Positions 47,401-57,100 of a stretch of DNA of 64,000 nucleotides are shown piece by piece (position 1 is the first letter of the stretch; the number at the start of each line of letters is the position of its first letter). Source of the stretch: G963665815 sp942492065 (lineage in GTDB: Bacteria; Cloacimonadota; Cloacimonadia; Cloacimonadales; JAIOQZ01); the NCBI GenBank assembly GCA_942492065.1, contig CALODV010000008.1, forward strand, positions 372,001-436,000, given 5' to 3'. The notes beneath the pieces are model-generated. The model did not search any database. It saw only the letters and a list, made by a program, of their open reading frames with translations, and was not told the origin of the DNA. The position numbers and the translations under genes are program-made.

Positions 47401-47569
47401 ATCAAGTATGAGGATGCCTAGGTCCGGCTGGTTCACAAAAGATGGAGTGAATATGGAAGGTAACGGTGCTCAACCTCATATTAAAATCAATATGACACCT
47501 GAAGACATAATCAACGATAATGATGTGCAGTTAAAGAAAGCTGTATCGGAATTATTGAAAAAAGTATAA
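44462..47569 (+). CDS. Tricorn-like exported protease
   Basis: 1035 residues from the second ATG (44462), which has GAGGA just upstream and gives a clean signal peptide MKLRTFLIIVSLMTSVLFA; a start at 44444 also has AAGGA. N-terminal beta-propellers with TolB-like units (ISPDGDLISFVYDDDLWTVPFDGG; FSPDGKWIAYGSNKSGQNNIYI). A helical cap, a PDZ domain (GIREGDILLSVNGEEI, about 790) and an S41 core follow. Catalytic Ser in DQDSFSDAEIFPQ and His in NASHTGFYPR match the tricorn active-site arrangement. Likely periplasmic degradation of peptides. A strong terminator follows. Confidence 0.92.
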   Translation: MKLRTFLIIVSLMTSVLFAYEPHFMEDPAISPDGDLISFVYDDDLWTVPFDGGEAKRLTSTHSREYSPIFSPDGKWIAYGSNKSGQNNIYIIPVTGGKAEMICDQNLMVVDWYPDGKSLLTVGGVTIDRSGIFRWKLNKNPQKMKVQRPELISEIGDFFTTLSPDLNKIVFPRRGDAYREKYQGSKNGELWEFDIKTGKYKQLTFTETTERYPVFSHTRNSIYYGGSDGENFQLCRVDNGNYKKPVYLTKFKQWAVRDLSISRKNDRIVFEKFDELWVYNPDNNKTRKVEIEINEDTYDETLAVSETYNTFDKYDVSPDGKFVVFSYKFDMFAVPVKGGDVKQLTFDQPGIENIVVLNDNKTILFSKHVKGQPELYKTSIETPGDAEAVSWGKNRYIESIYLDEKSNVVIRHSKGEKRYMTTIFDSTGVNKKFDVPGEINWGGFALSDDDRFMVFSRVHKENYSYDIIIYDMDNDKEHVIMTKNKYVGGYVFSPDMSSLFYTYEGDIHRLDFIPKSDFYLEKDNWDDILKSDEADKKDENDEAEAAKPEKVNLADILKSTDRLDIRETRIVKPQGSSFIMYVIDDSTFYYKNTNGPKTTIRKANFKGENDDVVKEFSGEVENPYTPDGKTVYFKKGSKLYKMDLRSKHPEMIKNHIKYEYDKKILNRKVFEQVWAEFGLGFYDKDMHGFNWDKAYKTFNKEMEKAHSVSDLEKVVREMIGDVNASHTGFYPRKEKNYRYVRSSYLSVEYDYSDYPEKGMKIAKAYKTGVLSKNFGIREGDILLSVNGEEITAENPLNKMLFDKQDKKLELVFLRGKEKIKAEIKGLSWAQQGGMKYDSWVVEREEMVNELSKGKLGYLHIKEMNGESYDQFIKDLYSENYFKDGLIIDVRGNGGGNIHDKLINVLTKKSYAMSTTIKRNEYYKAPRDAYEKPLVLLIDQDSFSDAEIFPQIFRYLELGVIIGMPTSGSVIGTVPFKLFDGSSMRMPRSGWFTKDGVNMEGNGAQPHIKINMTPEDIINDNDVQLKKAVSELLKKV

Positions 47570-47576
47570 TACAGAT

Positions 47577-47605
47577 GGGCTGGCAGTAATGCCGGCCTTT
47601 TTTTT
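47577..47605 (+). terminator. Rho-independent terminator after tricorn gene
   Basis: GGGCTGGCA (47577-47585) pairs with TGCCGGCC (47590-47597) over loop GTAA, followed by eight T. The stem contains a G-U pair at its middle. The next gene begins only eight bases after the T-run, so it needs its own promoter upstream of, or inside, the terminator. Confidence 0.85.
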
Positions 47606-47612
47606 GCAAATT

Positions 47613-48869
47613 ATGAAGGAAATAGAACTATACAAAATCTGGCTTGACCAAAAATTCAAAAGCACTCTGAGAACCATTGACGGTAAAGAAGTGCAGGTAA
47701 TATTTCCCGGTACAAGAAACAAACTTGAAGGACCGGATTTCAACAGCTCTTTCATTAAAGTGGATGGACTTACTTATAAAGGCGATATTGAAATTCATGT
47801 TCATACATCTGATTGGTACAAACATAATCACAACTTCGACAGCAATTACAATAATGTTATTCTACATGTTGTATACAAACACGATTACAAATATAAACGT
47901 GTGGTAACTGAGAAGAATAAGGGAATATTCACTCTTGAGCTCAAAGACTTTACTAAACATTTGAAAGGAAACAGGAAGAGCAACTTTTGCATTGTCTCCA
48001 GAATAAGAGATAAAAGCAGACTGGAGGAATTCCTGACTGTTAAGGGTCTGGAAAAGTTCTACTGCAAATCCGAGCAATATCGTGAGCTGCTTCATTCTAC
48101 CGGCAGGAATCAGATTTTATACATGGCAATGCTGGAAAGTTTTGGTTATTCCAGGAATAGAGAACCTATGAAAAAGCTGTCTCAGGTTGTTTCATACTCA
48201 TATCTGCATTTCCTGTTCTCCAGTTACTCAAATGATGCAGTAACAGGTTTTCTGCTTTATGTCTGCGATCTGTTCAGTCATATTCCGCTATCTTTTTCTA
48301 TGAATAATGTTATGAAATACAGAAATGCCTACCAAAACGAATTTCGTGGTAGTCTTTCCGTTAAGAAGCTCAACATTAACTGGAATATGTTCAGGGTGCG
48401 TCCTGTGAACCATCCTGTTCTGAGGATTGTGCAGATAGTTAACTTTTTCAGTTCACAAAGAGACTTCTATTCTTCCGTATCACAGGTGATTGAGAACTCC
48501 GGAGAAAAACCATGCGGAGCTAAGTTCTACAGGGAAATGGTAGGTGATCAAGATTCTGCAGCAGCAATCAGCAGAACCATGTTTGATAAAGCCATGATAA
48601 ACATTTTTCTGCCATTGATGTATGCCGATTATTCTTTGCGTAGCAGTGATCCTGAGGTCGAAACACTGAAAGATAAATGTTTAACATATTATATGCGATA
48701 CAATAAACTTGAACAGAATCATATTGAATTAAAAGCACTCACCAGTCTTACTGGTGGTAAAAAAACGGATTTTAAACTAAAAGCCGTGCATCAGCAGGGA
48801 CTAAACTACTTATACAAAAACTACTGTAAAGATCGTCTTTGTGACTTGTGTTCTGCAGAATACAAATAA
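47613..48869 (+). CDS. DUF2851-like protein
   Basis: 418 residues from the ATG at 47613 just beyond the terminator; another ATG at 47589 lies within the hairpin. The N-terminus matches the DUF2851 pattern of Bacteroidota and relatives: YKIWLDQKFKSTLRTIDGKEVQVIFPGTRNKLEGPDF with SFIKVDG, YKGDIEIHVHTSDWYKH and NYNNVILHVVYKH. Four C-terminal cysteines in NYCKDRLCDLCSAEYK could bind metal. No known function. No good ribosome binding site is visible, which is odd for a plain start. Confidence 0.8.
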   Translation: MKEIELYKIWLDQKFKSTLRTIDGKEVQVIFPGTRNKLEGPDFNSSFIKVDGLTYKGDIEIHVHTSDWYKHNHNFDSNYNNVILHVVYKHDYKYKRVVTEKNKGIFTLELKDFTKHLKGNRKSNFCIVSRIRDKSRLEEFLTVKGLEKFYCKSEQYRELLHSTGRNQILYMAMLESFGYSRNREPMKKLSQVVSYSYLHFLFSSYSNDAVTGFLLYVCDLFSHIPLSFSMNNVMKYRNAYQNEFRGSLSVKKLNINWNMFRVRPVNHPVLRIVQIVNFFSSQRDFYSSVSQVIENSGEKPCGAKFYREMVGDQDSAAAISRTMFDKAMINIFLPLMYADYSLRSSDPEVETLKDKCLTYYMRYNKLEQNHIELKALTSLTGGKKTDFKLKAVHQQGLNYLYKNYCKDRLCDLCSAEYK

Positions 48870-49018
48870 TTGGCACGCAATTTTCTATTTATTAGTTGTA
48901 TCTATTGTATTACAAGGAATTTATTTCCATATATTTTATATTGAGAATACTGAATAATGTCGGTTTCAAGGGAATGAAACTTCAGAACACATGGATGTGG
49001 ATTGGAACTCAATAGTTT

Positions 49019-49079
49019 AAATCCATACAATCCATTGAAGCTTCCTCTTTAGAAGCACAGTGCTTGTATGGATTTTTTT
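49019..49079 (+). terminator. Long hairpin with T-run before the TPR-GT2 gene
   Basis: AAATCCATACAA (49019-49030) pairs perfectly with TTGTATGGATTT (49064-49075), 12 bp, followed by TTTTTA. The 33-base loop contains a second stem GCTTC/GAAGC. The end lies 16 bases from the next start codon. It may end DUF2851-gene transcription or act as an attenuator for the downstream operon. The rest of 48870-49018 shows nothing recognisable. Confidence 0.75.
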
Positions 49080-49095
49080 AATAAAGGAATGTATT

Positions 49096-50751
49096 ATGAA
49101 TGACGGATTTAAGGATTCGGAAAGCTCTCACTTTCAGAAGGGGCTTCAATACTTCAGGAAGAATGCTCTGGATAAAGCAGTGGAACATTGGGAGAAGGCT
49201 ACACAGCAGGACACCACAAATGCGGAAATATTTTCCGTACTGGGCGGTGCATATAAGCTGCTCAATGACTTTGACAAGAGCAGTTCTGCTTTGAAGAAAG
49301 CTCTAGATCTGGAACCTGACAATTTTAAGTACATCTATAATTACGGGCTGATTCTGTTTGAGCAGAAGCAATATCGTGCTGCATTAGAAAAGCTGCATTA
49401 CGCTCTGGAGCTTCATCCTGACAATTTTGAGCTGATAAATGACATTGCAGTTATGTACTTCAACCTGAAGAATTACACCAAAGCTGAAGAGTATCTTATA
49501 AGAGCGATTGAGTTGAATTCTGACTATTACTTCGCGCTGGTTAATCTTGGATATGTGTATCTGTATACTGCCAGAATGGATGAAGCACAAAAAGTTATGA
49601 AGCGCTTGGATATGGCTAATCTTCATAATATCGAAGTTGCTGATTTTCGTCAGCAGCTGAAAACAATGCAGAAAAATGCTGATCCGGCAGAACTTGATCC
49701 TCATCTGGAAATGTCTGAAAAGACTTATGAAATTGAACCTATCCATCTGATCAAGGACTTTGAGTTTCAGTCTGTTGGTGATAGCATAGATTTGTCTGTT
49801 GTTGTTCCTGTCATGAACGAAGAGGGTAATATTCAGATTTTGTATGATAAGATTCAGGATGTAATGAAATCTCTAAAACAGACATTTGAGATTGTTTTTA
49901 TAGATGACGGATCAAGAGATAAATCGCTTTCCATAATGAAAGAGATTGCATCAAAAGATTCAAGTGTCAGAGTGATACAGTTCAGACGTAACTACGGTCA
50001 GACTGCGGCGATCAGTGCCGGATTCAAATACGCCCATGGTGCAGTGATTATAACGATGGATGGAGATTTGCAGAACGATCCTGCCGATATACCAAGACTT
50101 CTGGAAAAGATGTCTGAAGGCTATGATCTGGTTAGCGGATGGCGTAAAGACCGTAAAGATAAAGCTTTAACTCGGAAAGTACCCTCCAGGGTTGCTAATG
50201 CTCTTATCAATAAACTGATTGCCGGGACAGGGATTCAGCTCCATGATTTCGGATGTACTCTGAAGGCTTACAAACGGGGAATCGTTAAGAACATCAATCT
50301 TTATGGGGAAATGCACAGATTTATCCCTGTGTTCGCAGCCTGGATTGGTGTAAAAGTTACAGAAATCCCTGTGAAACACCATCCCAGAATTCATGGCTAC
50401 GCAAAATATAATCTCTCCAGAGTAACACGAGTAATCTTCGATCTGCTGGTTGTAAGATTCTTCTCGGATTACATGACAAGACCAATCCAGTTTTTTGGAA
50501 AAATTGCCAAGAAAATACTTTTCACCGGTACAGGAATTCTGATTGCAGCCGGAGTACTGAAAGGATTCTGGACACTACCTTTCACCTGGGATACTCTGCT
50601 TATTCTGTTCGGGATTCTCTGTGTTTCCAGCTTTCAGATAGTAATTATGGGACTGCTGGGGGAAATGATAATCAGGCATTATTTTGAAGGACAGAAAAAA
50701 GATTATTATATAGTTGAGAACATACACAGTAAAGATACGGGAATAAAATAA
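49096..50751 (+). CDS. TPR-glycosyltransferase family 2 fusion
   Basis: 551 residues from the ATG at 49096 (AAAGGAA upstream). Residues about 1-175 contain four to five TPRs (AEIFSVLGGAYKLLNDFDKSSSALKKALDLEPDN). Residues about 225-460 are a GT2 domain of the DPM/GtrB kind: LSVVVPVMNEEGNI, DDGSRDKS, RRNYGQTAAISAGF, the DXD site in TMDGDLQNDPADI and SGWRKDRKDKALTR. Two membrane segments (about 475-500 and 510-545) close the chain, as in polyprenyl-phosphate sugar transferases. It overlaps asnB by one base. The substrate is unknown. Confidence 0.85.
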   Translation: MNDGFKDSESSHFQKGLQYFRKNALDKAVEHWEKATQQDTTNAEIFSVLGGAYKLLNDFDKSSSALKKALDLEPDNFKYIYNYGLILFEQKQYRAALEKLHYALELHPDNFELINDIAVMYFNLKNYTKAEEYLIRAIELNSDYYFALVNLGYVYLYTARMDEAQKVMKRLDMANLHNIEVADFRQQLKTMQKNADPAELDPHLEMSEKTYEIEPIHLIKDFEFQSVGDSIDLSVVVPVMNEEGNIQILYDKIQDVMKSLKQTFEIVFIDDGSRDKSLSIMKEIASKDSSVRVIQFRRNYGQTAAISAGFKYAHGAVIITMDGDLQNDPADIPRLLEKMSEGYDLVSGWRKDRKDKALTRKVPSRVANALINKLIAGTGIQLHDFGCTLKAYKRGIVKNINLYGEMHRFIPVFAAWIGVKVTEIPVKHHPRIHGYAKYNLSRVTRVIFDLLVVRFFSDYMTRPIQFFGKIAKKILFTGTGILIAAGVLKGFWTLPFTWDTLLILFGILCVSSFQIVIMGLLGEMIIRHYFEGQKKDYYIVENIHSKDTGIK

Positions 50752-52655
50752 TGTGCGGAATAACAGGATATCTGTCGCGAGACAAATTTGATATTGAACT
50801 TTTGAAAAATATGACTGACTATCTCTCTCATAGAGGTCCCGACAGCAGTGGTTATGAGATACTTAAAGATGCTTCCGGTAAATGGACTGTCGGTTTCGGA
50901 CATAGAAGATTAAGCATTCTTGATTTGTCTGTGAAAGGGCATCAGCCTATGTCTACATCTGATGGTAGGCTTTGGATAACTTTTAACGGTGAGATTTATA
51001 ACTTTGCAGAGATTAAGAGCGATCTGCTGAATAAGGGATATAAGTTTGATTCCATGACTGATACAGAGGTTATTCTATCCGGTTACAGAGAGTATGGGGA
51101 TGAGATTTTCGCAAAAATGAACGGAATGTTTGCTCTGGCTATATGGGATACTGTAAGTTCTGAGCTTACAATTGCGAGAGATCGTTTTGGTCAGAAACCA
51201 TTGTACTACTATTATGATGAGAGAAACTTTGCGTTCAGTTCGGAGTTGAAAGCCATCCAATCTCTGAGTAGACTGGATTTTTCGGTAGATATTAACAGTA
51301 TTGCCCAGTACTTCCTCTTCGAATACCTTCCTGCTCCCATGACTCTGTATAAATCGGTTCATAAGCTTGAGCAGGGGCATATCCTGAAATGGAAGAATAA
51401 TAAGATCACTATAGATCGGTTCTGGGATGTATCATTCAGTAAATATGATTTGGAAGGAATTTCTGAACATCAAGCTGAAGAAAAGGTGATAGAGCTTCTC
51501 AAGGAATCTGTTAAAAAGCGTATGCTGTCCGATGTTCCTTTGGGAGTATTTCTCAGCGGGGGTATTGATTCCAGCGCACTGGTCAGCCTCATGAGTGAAA
51601 TTGTGCCTTCCGGAAACATAAAAACATTTTCTATTGGATTTGAAGAATCTTCTTTTGATGAAACAAACTATGCCCGGCAGGTAGCCCGGATATACAGGAC
51701 AGATCACAGGCATAAGAAATTATCTGCTGATACCATGCTGAATATTCTGCCTGATCTTCTCGATAAGCTGGATGAACCATTTGCTGACGCTTCTATCATT
51801 CCTACATATCTTCTGTCTGAATTCACGAGAGAGCATGTGACGGTTGCTCTGGGGGGAGACGGGGGAGATGAACTGTTTGCAGGATATGATCCGTTTCTGG
51901 CTCACAGGTTTGCCGAAATGTACGAATTAATGCCTGAAGCTATGCATAAGTTTCTGTTTCATTCAATGATCAAAAAACTACCTGTTTCCAGTAAGAACCT
52001 TAGTCTTGATTTCAAACTGAAGCAGTTCAGCAAAGGTCTTTATTCTGAATCAGTAATCAGAAATCAAAAGTGGCTTGGTGCATTTACAGACAGCGAGCTG
52101 AAAGGTCTTTTCAATAAAGAAGCTGCAGGGAGTGTAGATTTTACACAGCCTTACAGACAGGTGCTGTATCATAAAACTCAGCTGGGAGAAAAGTCTTTCT
52201 GGAATAATCTGCTTTACCAGTACCAGAAGTTGTACCTTGCAGATGATATTCTTGTTAAAATAGACAGAGCTTCCATGATGCACTCACTGGAGGCCAGATC
52301 TCCGTTTCTGGATCATGAACTTGCTGACTACGTCAATGCATTGCCATTCAATTTCAAAATGAGAAAACTGACCCGTAAATACATTCTGAAAAAATCTCTG
52401 GAATCAAGATTACCGGAAAACATACTCTACAGAAAGAAAAAAGGATTCGGTATTCCGCTCACAGCCTGGATCAAGGGTAAGCTTAAAGATGAGATATCAT
52501 CAACGATCCTGGATGACAGCATGTACAGAAGCGGTATTTTCAACAGAAAAAAGATTATGCAGCTATTAGACGAACATATCAAGGGTAAAGTTGATAATCG
52601 CAAGCAATTATGGGCATTCTATATCTTTGCCAGAGTAATGGGTGGAAGATTCTGA
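50751..52655 (+). CDS. asnB: Asparagine synthetase (glutamine-hydrolysing)
   Basis: 634 residues, start overlapping the previous stop (TAATG). N-terminal class-II amidotransferase with the nucleophile Cys2 in MCGITGYLSR, HRGPDSSGYE and LWITFNGEIYNFAEI. The synthetase half carries the pyrophosphate loop FLSGGIDSSALVSLMS (about 265) and ALGGDGGDELFAGYDPF. Full length. In sugar loci these enzymes can also amidate surface polymers; coupling to the TPR-GT2 gene fits that, but asparagine synthesis is equally possible. Confidence 0.93.
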   Translation: MCGITGYLSRDKFDIELLKNMTDYLSHRGPDSSGYEILKDASGKWTVGFGHRRLSILDLSVKGHQPMSTSDGRLWITFNGEIYNFAEIKSDLLNKGYKFDSMTDTEVILSGYREYGDEIFAKMNGMFALAIWDTVSSELTIARDRFGQKPLYYYYDERNFAFSSELKAIQSLSRLDFSVDINSIAQYFLFEYLPAPMTLYKSVHKLEQGHILKWKNNKITIDRFWDVSFSKYDLEGISEHQAEEKVIELLKESVKKRMLSDVPLGVFLSGGIDSSALVSLMSEIVPSGNIKTFSIGFEESSFDETNYARQVARIYRTDHRHKKLSADTMLNILPDLLDKLDEPFADASIIPTYLLSEFTREHVTVALGGDGGDELFAGYDPFLAHRFAEMYELMPEAMHKFLFHSMIKKLPVSSKNLSLDFKLKQFSKGLYSESVIRNQKWLGAFTDSELKGLFNKEAAGSVDFTQPYRQVLYHKTQLGEKSFWNNLLYQYQKLYLADDILVKIDRASMMHSLEARSPFLDHELADYVNALPFNFKMRKLTRKYILKKSLESRLPENILYRKKKGFGIPLTAWIKGKLKDEISSTILDDSMYRSGIFNRKKIMQLLDEHIKGKVDNRKQLWAFYIFARVMGGRF

Positions 52656-52897
52656 TAACTAAAAAGAACCAGTGAAGAATTGAAATAGTGGAGGGATAAT
52701 GACCCTGATTTTGATAATATTAGATATGAACCTGAGTATTTGAAAATTCGCAATAAACTTGATTAAGAGCTATATAGCTGAAAGTCTTAAGCATAAAAAC
52801 TTAGATTAGAAACAAAAAATTCTAGAATAGGCTGGCAGAATTCCAGGAGACAAAGAAATACAATGATATCCTCAAAAGCTATGAACTAAGTGCCGTA

Positions 52898-52926
52898 GAG
52901 GTGAAATGACAGTCTTCACCTCTAAA
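52898..52926. terminator. Hairpin between asnB and metF
   Basis: TAGAGGTGAA and TTCACCTCTA pair over a nine-base loop; the 3' arm contains the last bases and stop of metF. Read on the plus strand it is followed by AAAAG, so it lacks a T-run in that direction. The 266 bases from 52656 hold no credible gene. Confidence 0.5.
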
Positions 52927-53869
52927 AGACTCTTTTAGCGATTTCCTCCACATCTTTTGCATTGCCGAAAACAAAGAAATGAAGTCCCGGAACACCATAA
53001 TCAAGCAGTTTTCTGCATAAATCAGACATGAAATCTACTCCGCACTCGAAAGCTTTCTGCTTATCATGAATCGAGAGCATTCTTTTTTTGAAATCTTCCG
53101 GGATAGATACATTAAATGTTTCTTCGTAACGTCTGACCTGTTTAGTTTTGGTAATGGGACGTAAACCGGGGAAAATAGGTACCGTGATCCCAGCCAGTCT
53201 GCATTTTTGCTCCCATTCAACGAATTTATCAAAATCGTAGAACATCTGGGTTACAATATATGAGGCTCCGGCATCAACCTTCTTTTTCAGCCAGTTTATA
53301 TCTGTTTCCAGCGATGATGCTTCACTGTGTTTTTCCGGGTAACCTGCTACCCCTATACAGAACGCAGGGGATACTTTTGGCGATAACTGATGTATATAGT
53401 GATGATCGTTCATTTCTCTTATGTGTTCCACAAGACCGATTGCATGCGGAAAGGCGGATTTGTCATTGACGAACTTTTTATCATCCTTTGGTTTATCTCC
53501 TCTCAGAGCCAGTACGTTATCGATTCCCAGAAAGCACAGATCAAAAAGAGCGTCTTCCGTTTCAAACTTGTCAAAACCACCGCAGAGTATATGGGGGACA
53601 ACCTCTATATCATATTTATATCTTACAGCTCCACACACACCTACTATACTTGCATGTTTTTGGTAAGTGACAGTCTTGAGTTTATTGTCTATCATCTGCT
53701 CGGAGACAGTCTCTCTATGGTAAGTTACATTTACAAAGGCAGGATTGTACGGCAGGAGTCTGTCAATTACCTTGAAAATCTGATTAATAGATTTTGTTTT
53801 TAGTGGAGGTGTTACTTCTATGGAAAAAAGAGGTTCGGATGATCTTTCGAGATACTCTGTAACTTGCAT
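52922..53869 (-). CDS. metF: 5,10-methylenetetrahydrofolate reductase
   Basis: 315 residues. Reduces methylene- to methyl-tetrahydrofolate, the methyl donor used by MetH. TIM-barrel flavoprotein signs: LFSIEVTPPLKTKSI with the Glu near residue 18, FVNVTYHRE, LCFLGIDNVLALRGDKPK, IGVAGYPEKHSEA, VTQMFYDFDKFVEW and PIFPGLRPITK. C-terminal PGLHFFVFGNAKDVEEIAKRVF is typical. Divergent from metH, with a shared 231-base control region. Confidence 0.93.
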   Translation of the reverse strand: MQVTEYLERSSEPLFSIEVTPPLKTKSINQIFKVIDRLLPYNPAFVNVTYHRETVSEQMIDNKLKTVTYQKHASIVGVCGAVRYKYDIEVVPHILCGGFDKFETEDALFDLCFLGIDNVLALRGDKPKDDKKFVNDKSAFPHAIGLVEHIREMNDHHYIHQLSPKVSPAFCIGVAGYPEKHSEASSLETDINWLKKKVDAGASYIVTQMFYDFDKFVEWEQKCRLAGITVPIFPGLRPITKTKQVRRYEETFNVSIPEDFKKRMLSIHDKQKAFECGVDFMSDLCRKLLDYGVPGLHFFVFGNAKDVEEIAKRVF

Positions 53870-54027
53870 AAATAACTCCTGAAGTACTTTAGTCTATTAT
53901 CGTCAGAATTTAATGATATATAAACAATAATCCTATTGATTCCGGAGTAAAGAATTTTACCATTATTTGTGATCCGAGTAAATTGTATCATAAAAAGAAA
54001 GGCTATCATACTAATATAAAAGAAATG

Positions 54028-54056
54028 TTGACCCCATTAGTAGAAATTGGTTATCA
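54028..54056 (+). promoter_or_regulatory. Candidate metH promoter
   Basis: TTGACC (54028-54033) and TTATCA (54051-54056) with 17-base spacing, about 45 bases before the metH start. The upstream 53870-54027 must also serve metF in the other direction. I see no SAM or cobalamin riboswitch in this gap. Confidence 0.5.
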
Positions 54057-54100
54057 TTTTAATGATATACACGATAATTACAGAGATTGAGGAAAATTAT

Positions 54101-57100
54101 ATGGATTTCAGAGAGTTTATCAGCAAGAATATCTGTCTGTTTGACGGAGCAATGGGAACATCTATCCAGAGCCTTGAGCTTAGCAACAGGGATTTTGGTG
54201 ACTATCCGGGCTGTAACGAATGGCTTGTAATGACAAGACCTGAAAAAATCATGGAAATCCATGAGTCCTATCTGCAGGCAGGTGCAAATGTTATCGAAAC
54301 CAATTCTTTCGGGGCTAATGAGATAACGCTTTCCGAGTTTGAGCTGGCTGAAGAGACATACGATATAAATAAGCGTGCTGCAGAAATTGCCGCTAAAGCT
54401 GTTCAAAAATTTCGTGAAGAAAGACCTGTATTTGTTTCAGGTTCAATTGGTCCGGGCAGTAAGCTTCCTTCACTGCTTCAAATAGATTTTGCAACATTGA
54501 AAAATTCATATATTCCACAGATTCGAGGATTAGTGGACGGAGGAGTAGACTTACTCCAGATAGAGACATGTCAGGATTTATTGCAGATAAAAGCTGCATT
54601 CAATGCTGCTCAGGTTGTCTTCAAAGAGACAAACAGTAAAATACCAATCTTAGTACAGGTGACAATGCAGGGAAATGGAAGAATGCTGCTTGGCTCTGAT
54701 TTATCGGCTATTATCAGTACTCTCGGTAAACTTGATATAGATGTGATCGGTTTGAATTGCGGAACCGGTCCTGTACAGATGAGAGATTATGCCAGAATTC
54801 TGTCAGAAACCAGTGATAAGCATATCTCTGTCCTGCCTAATGCGGGTTTGCCGGTTCTACGTGATGGAAAGCTTGAGTACGACATTACTCCCGAGCAGTT
54901 TGCGGATAATGTCGCATCCTATGTCAGGGAATTCAATGTGAACATTGTAGGAGGCTGCTGCGGCACGACTCCAAAACATATTCAGCTTCTGCATAATAAG
55001 ATAAAGCATTTTAAGTTCAGTAGAAGGCATGTCGTTAGATCCGGTAGTATTTCATCTATGTTCACAGAGCAGAAAACAAATGTTAAACCTGCACCTTTAC
55101 TGATTGGGGAGAAGTGTAATACAAACGGCTCCAAACGCTTCAGGAGGCTGATTAAAGAGGAAAAATGGGATGAGATTGTCAGTATGGCATTAGAACAGCA
55201 GAATGAGGGGGCTCATGCTGTAGATTTATGCACTGCCTTGACCGATAGGAATGAAAAAACAGATATGATCAGAATTGTGAAAATGCTGAACACTGATCTG
55301 CAGATACCGCTGATGATAGATTCAACAAGCCCTGAAGTAATAGAAGAAACTCTTAAATGTTATGCCGGAAAACCTATAATAAATTCTGTAAACTTCGAGA
55401 ATGGTGACAATTCTGTTAAAGACTATATAAGGTTATGTAGCATGTACAGTGCTTCCTTAATATGTCTGGCAATCGATGAAAAAGAAATGGCAGATAATGC
55501 TAAGGATAAAATAAAGATATTCGAACGATTCTTCAGGTTGGCTCAGGAAGAGGGTTTACAGGCAAGTGATATGTTTTTTGACTGCCTGACATTCACGCTT
55601 GGAACAGGAGATGAATCTTACAGAAATTCGGCAGTTGAGTCATTGAAAGCAATAAAGCACATTCATGAAAATTATCCTGAGGTGAATCTGATAATGGGAG
55701 TCAGCAATGTTTCCTATGGACTAAAGAAAAACTCCAGGAAAGTACTAAACTCAGTGTTCCTGCATGAGTGCATTGCAAATGGTCTCAATGCTGCAATTGT
55801 TGATGCCGGCAAGATAATACCTCTCAATGAGCTGGATCAGGCTGATCTTAGAGTAAGCAAAGATTTGATCTATAACATAAAACCTGATGCTCTGGAAAAG
55901 TTCATTTCCAGGTTCTCGGATTTTTCTTTTAAGAGTGAAACTATTGATCAGGATTTAGCTGTAGCTGATAAAGTAAATAGAAGTATAATAAAAGGTAAGA
56001 TATCAGAGATTAAAGTATTACTTGATGTACTATTGAAAGAAATGAAGCCTGCGGAAATAGTGAATGAAGTACTTTTAAGCAGTATGTCTGAGGTAGGAGA
56101 ATTGTTTGGCAGGGGAGAGCTGCAGCTGCCGTTTGTACTGAAATCGGCAGAAGTCATGAAGAAGGCTGTGGGTTATCTTGAGAATTTTTTTGAGTCTGAT
56201 ACAGTGAAAAAGAAATTAACAATCCTGCTTGCCACGGTACAGGGTGATGTTCATGATATCGGGAAGAACCTGGTAGAGATTATTCTCTCTAACAACGGTT
56301 ATAATGTGATTGATCTCGGGGTTAAGCAGACTTCTCAGCAGATAGCTGATTCAGTAAGGAACTATAATCCTGAATTTATTGGACTTAGTGCATTGCTGAT
56401 TAAATCTACTTATGAGATAAGGAATACTCTTATCTACCTGAGAGAAAATGGAATATCTGTGCCTGTGATGTGTGGTGGGGCAGCCCTGAATGACAGTTTT
56501 GTGAGAAATGAGTTACAGCCTGTTTATAAAGGTACAGTAGTGTATTGCAAAGACGCTCTGGCAGGTCTGGACTATCTTGAGAAATATAAGCCGGAAGATC
56601 AGATAAAGTTTGAATCTGTAAAAACTGAGAATGTGACAGAGTCAGCTCAAAGTAATTGTCAGTCTACAAAGAGATGGAATGATAATATCATACCTGATCC
56701 ACCATATATAGGGTGTTCAGAGCCTGTGTCGGTCAAACTTGATGATCTTAAAAACTGGTTGAACAGAAGATTCCTCTACTATACTCAATGGGGGCTGAAA
56801 GCAACTGTATTGGCTGATGATGCAGGCATGAGGAATTTTGCAGCAAACAAAATAGAAGAGCTGTTCCGGATCGCTATAGATATTGTAAAGCCTGTATATA
56901 TAAAGGCGTATTTCGAATGTGCTGCGGATGATGAACAGCTTTTGATATTTGCAAAGGATGCAGGATACACGACTGATGTTGCCATTTATACACCTTCAGG
57001 CGGAGATAATGGGTGTCATAGTGTAGGTAAGTATTTCAGAGGTAAAAAGGACTGGAGGCGTGATTTGTGTGCTTTTCAGGTTGTTACTCTCGGAAAGACG

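Noticed and set aside
54074..54086. ATAATTACAGAGA before metH matches the core of the prophage repeat
   Set aside because: A single 13-base match in AT-rich intergenic DNA, without the flanking TTTT/GCAA part or further units; chance is likely.
53870..54100. SAM or cobalamin riboswitch in front of metF/metH
   Set aside because: No kink-turn/SAM-I core or B12-box GCCACTG is visible in the 231-base gap.
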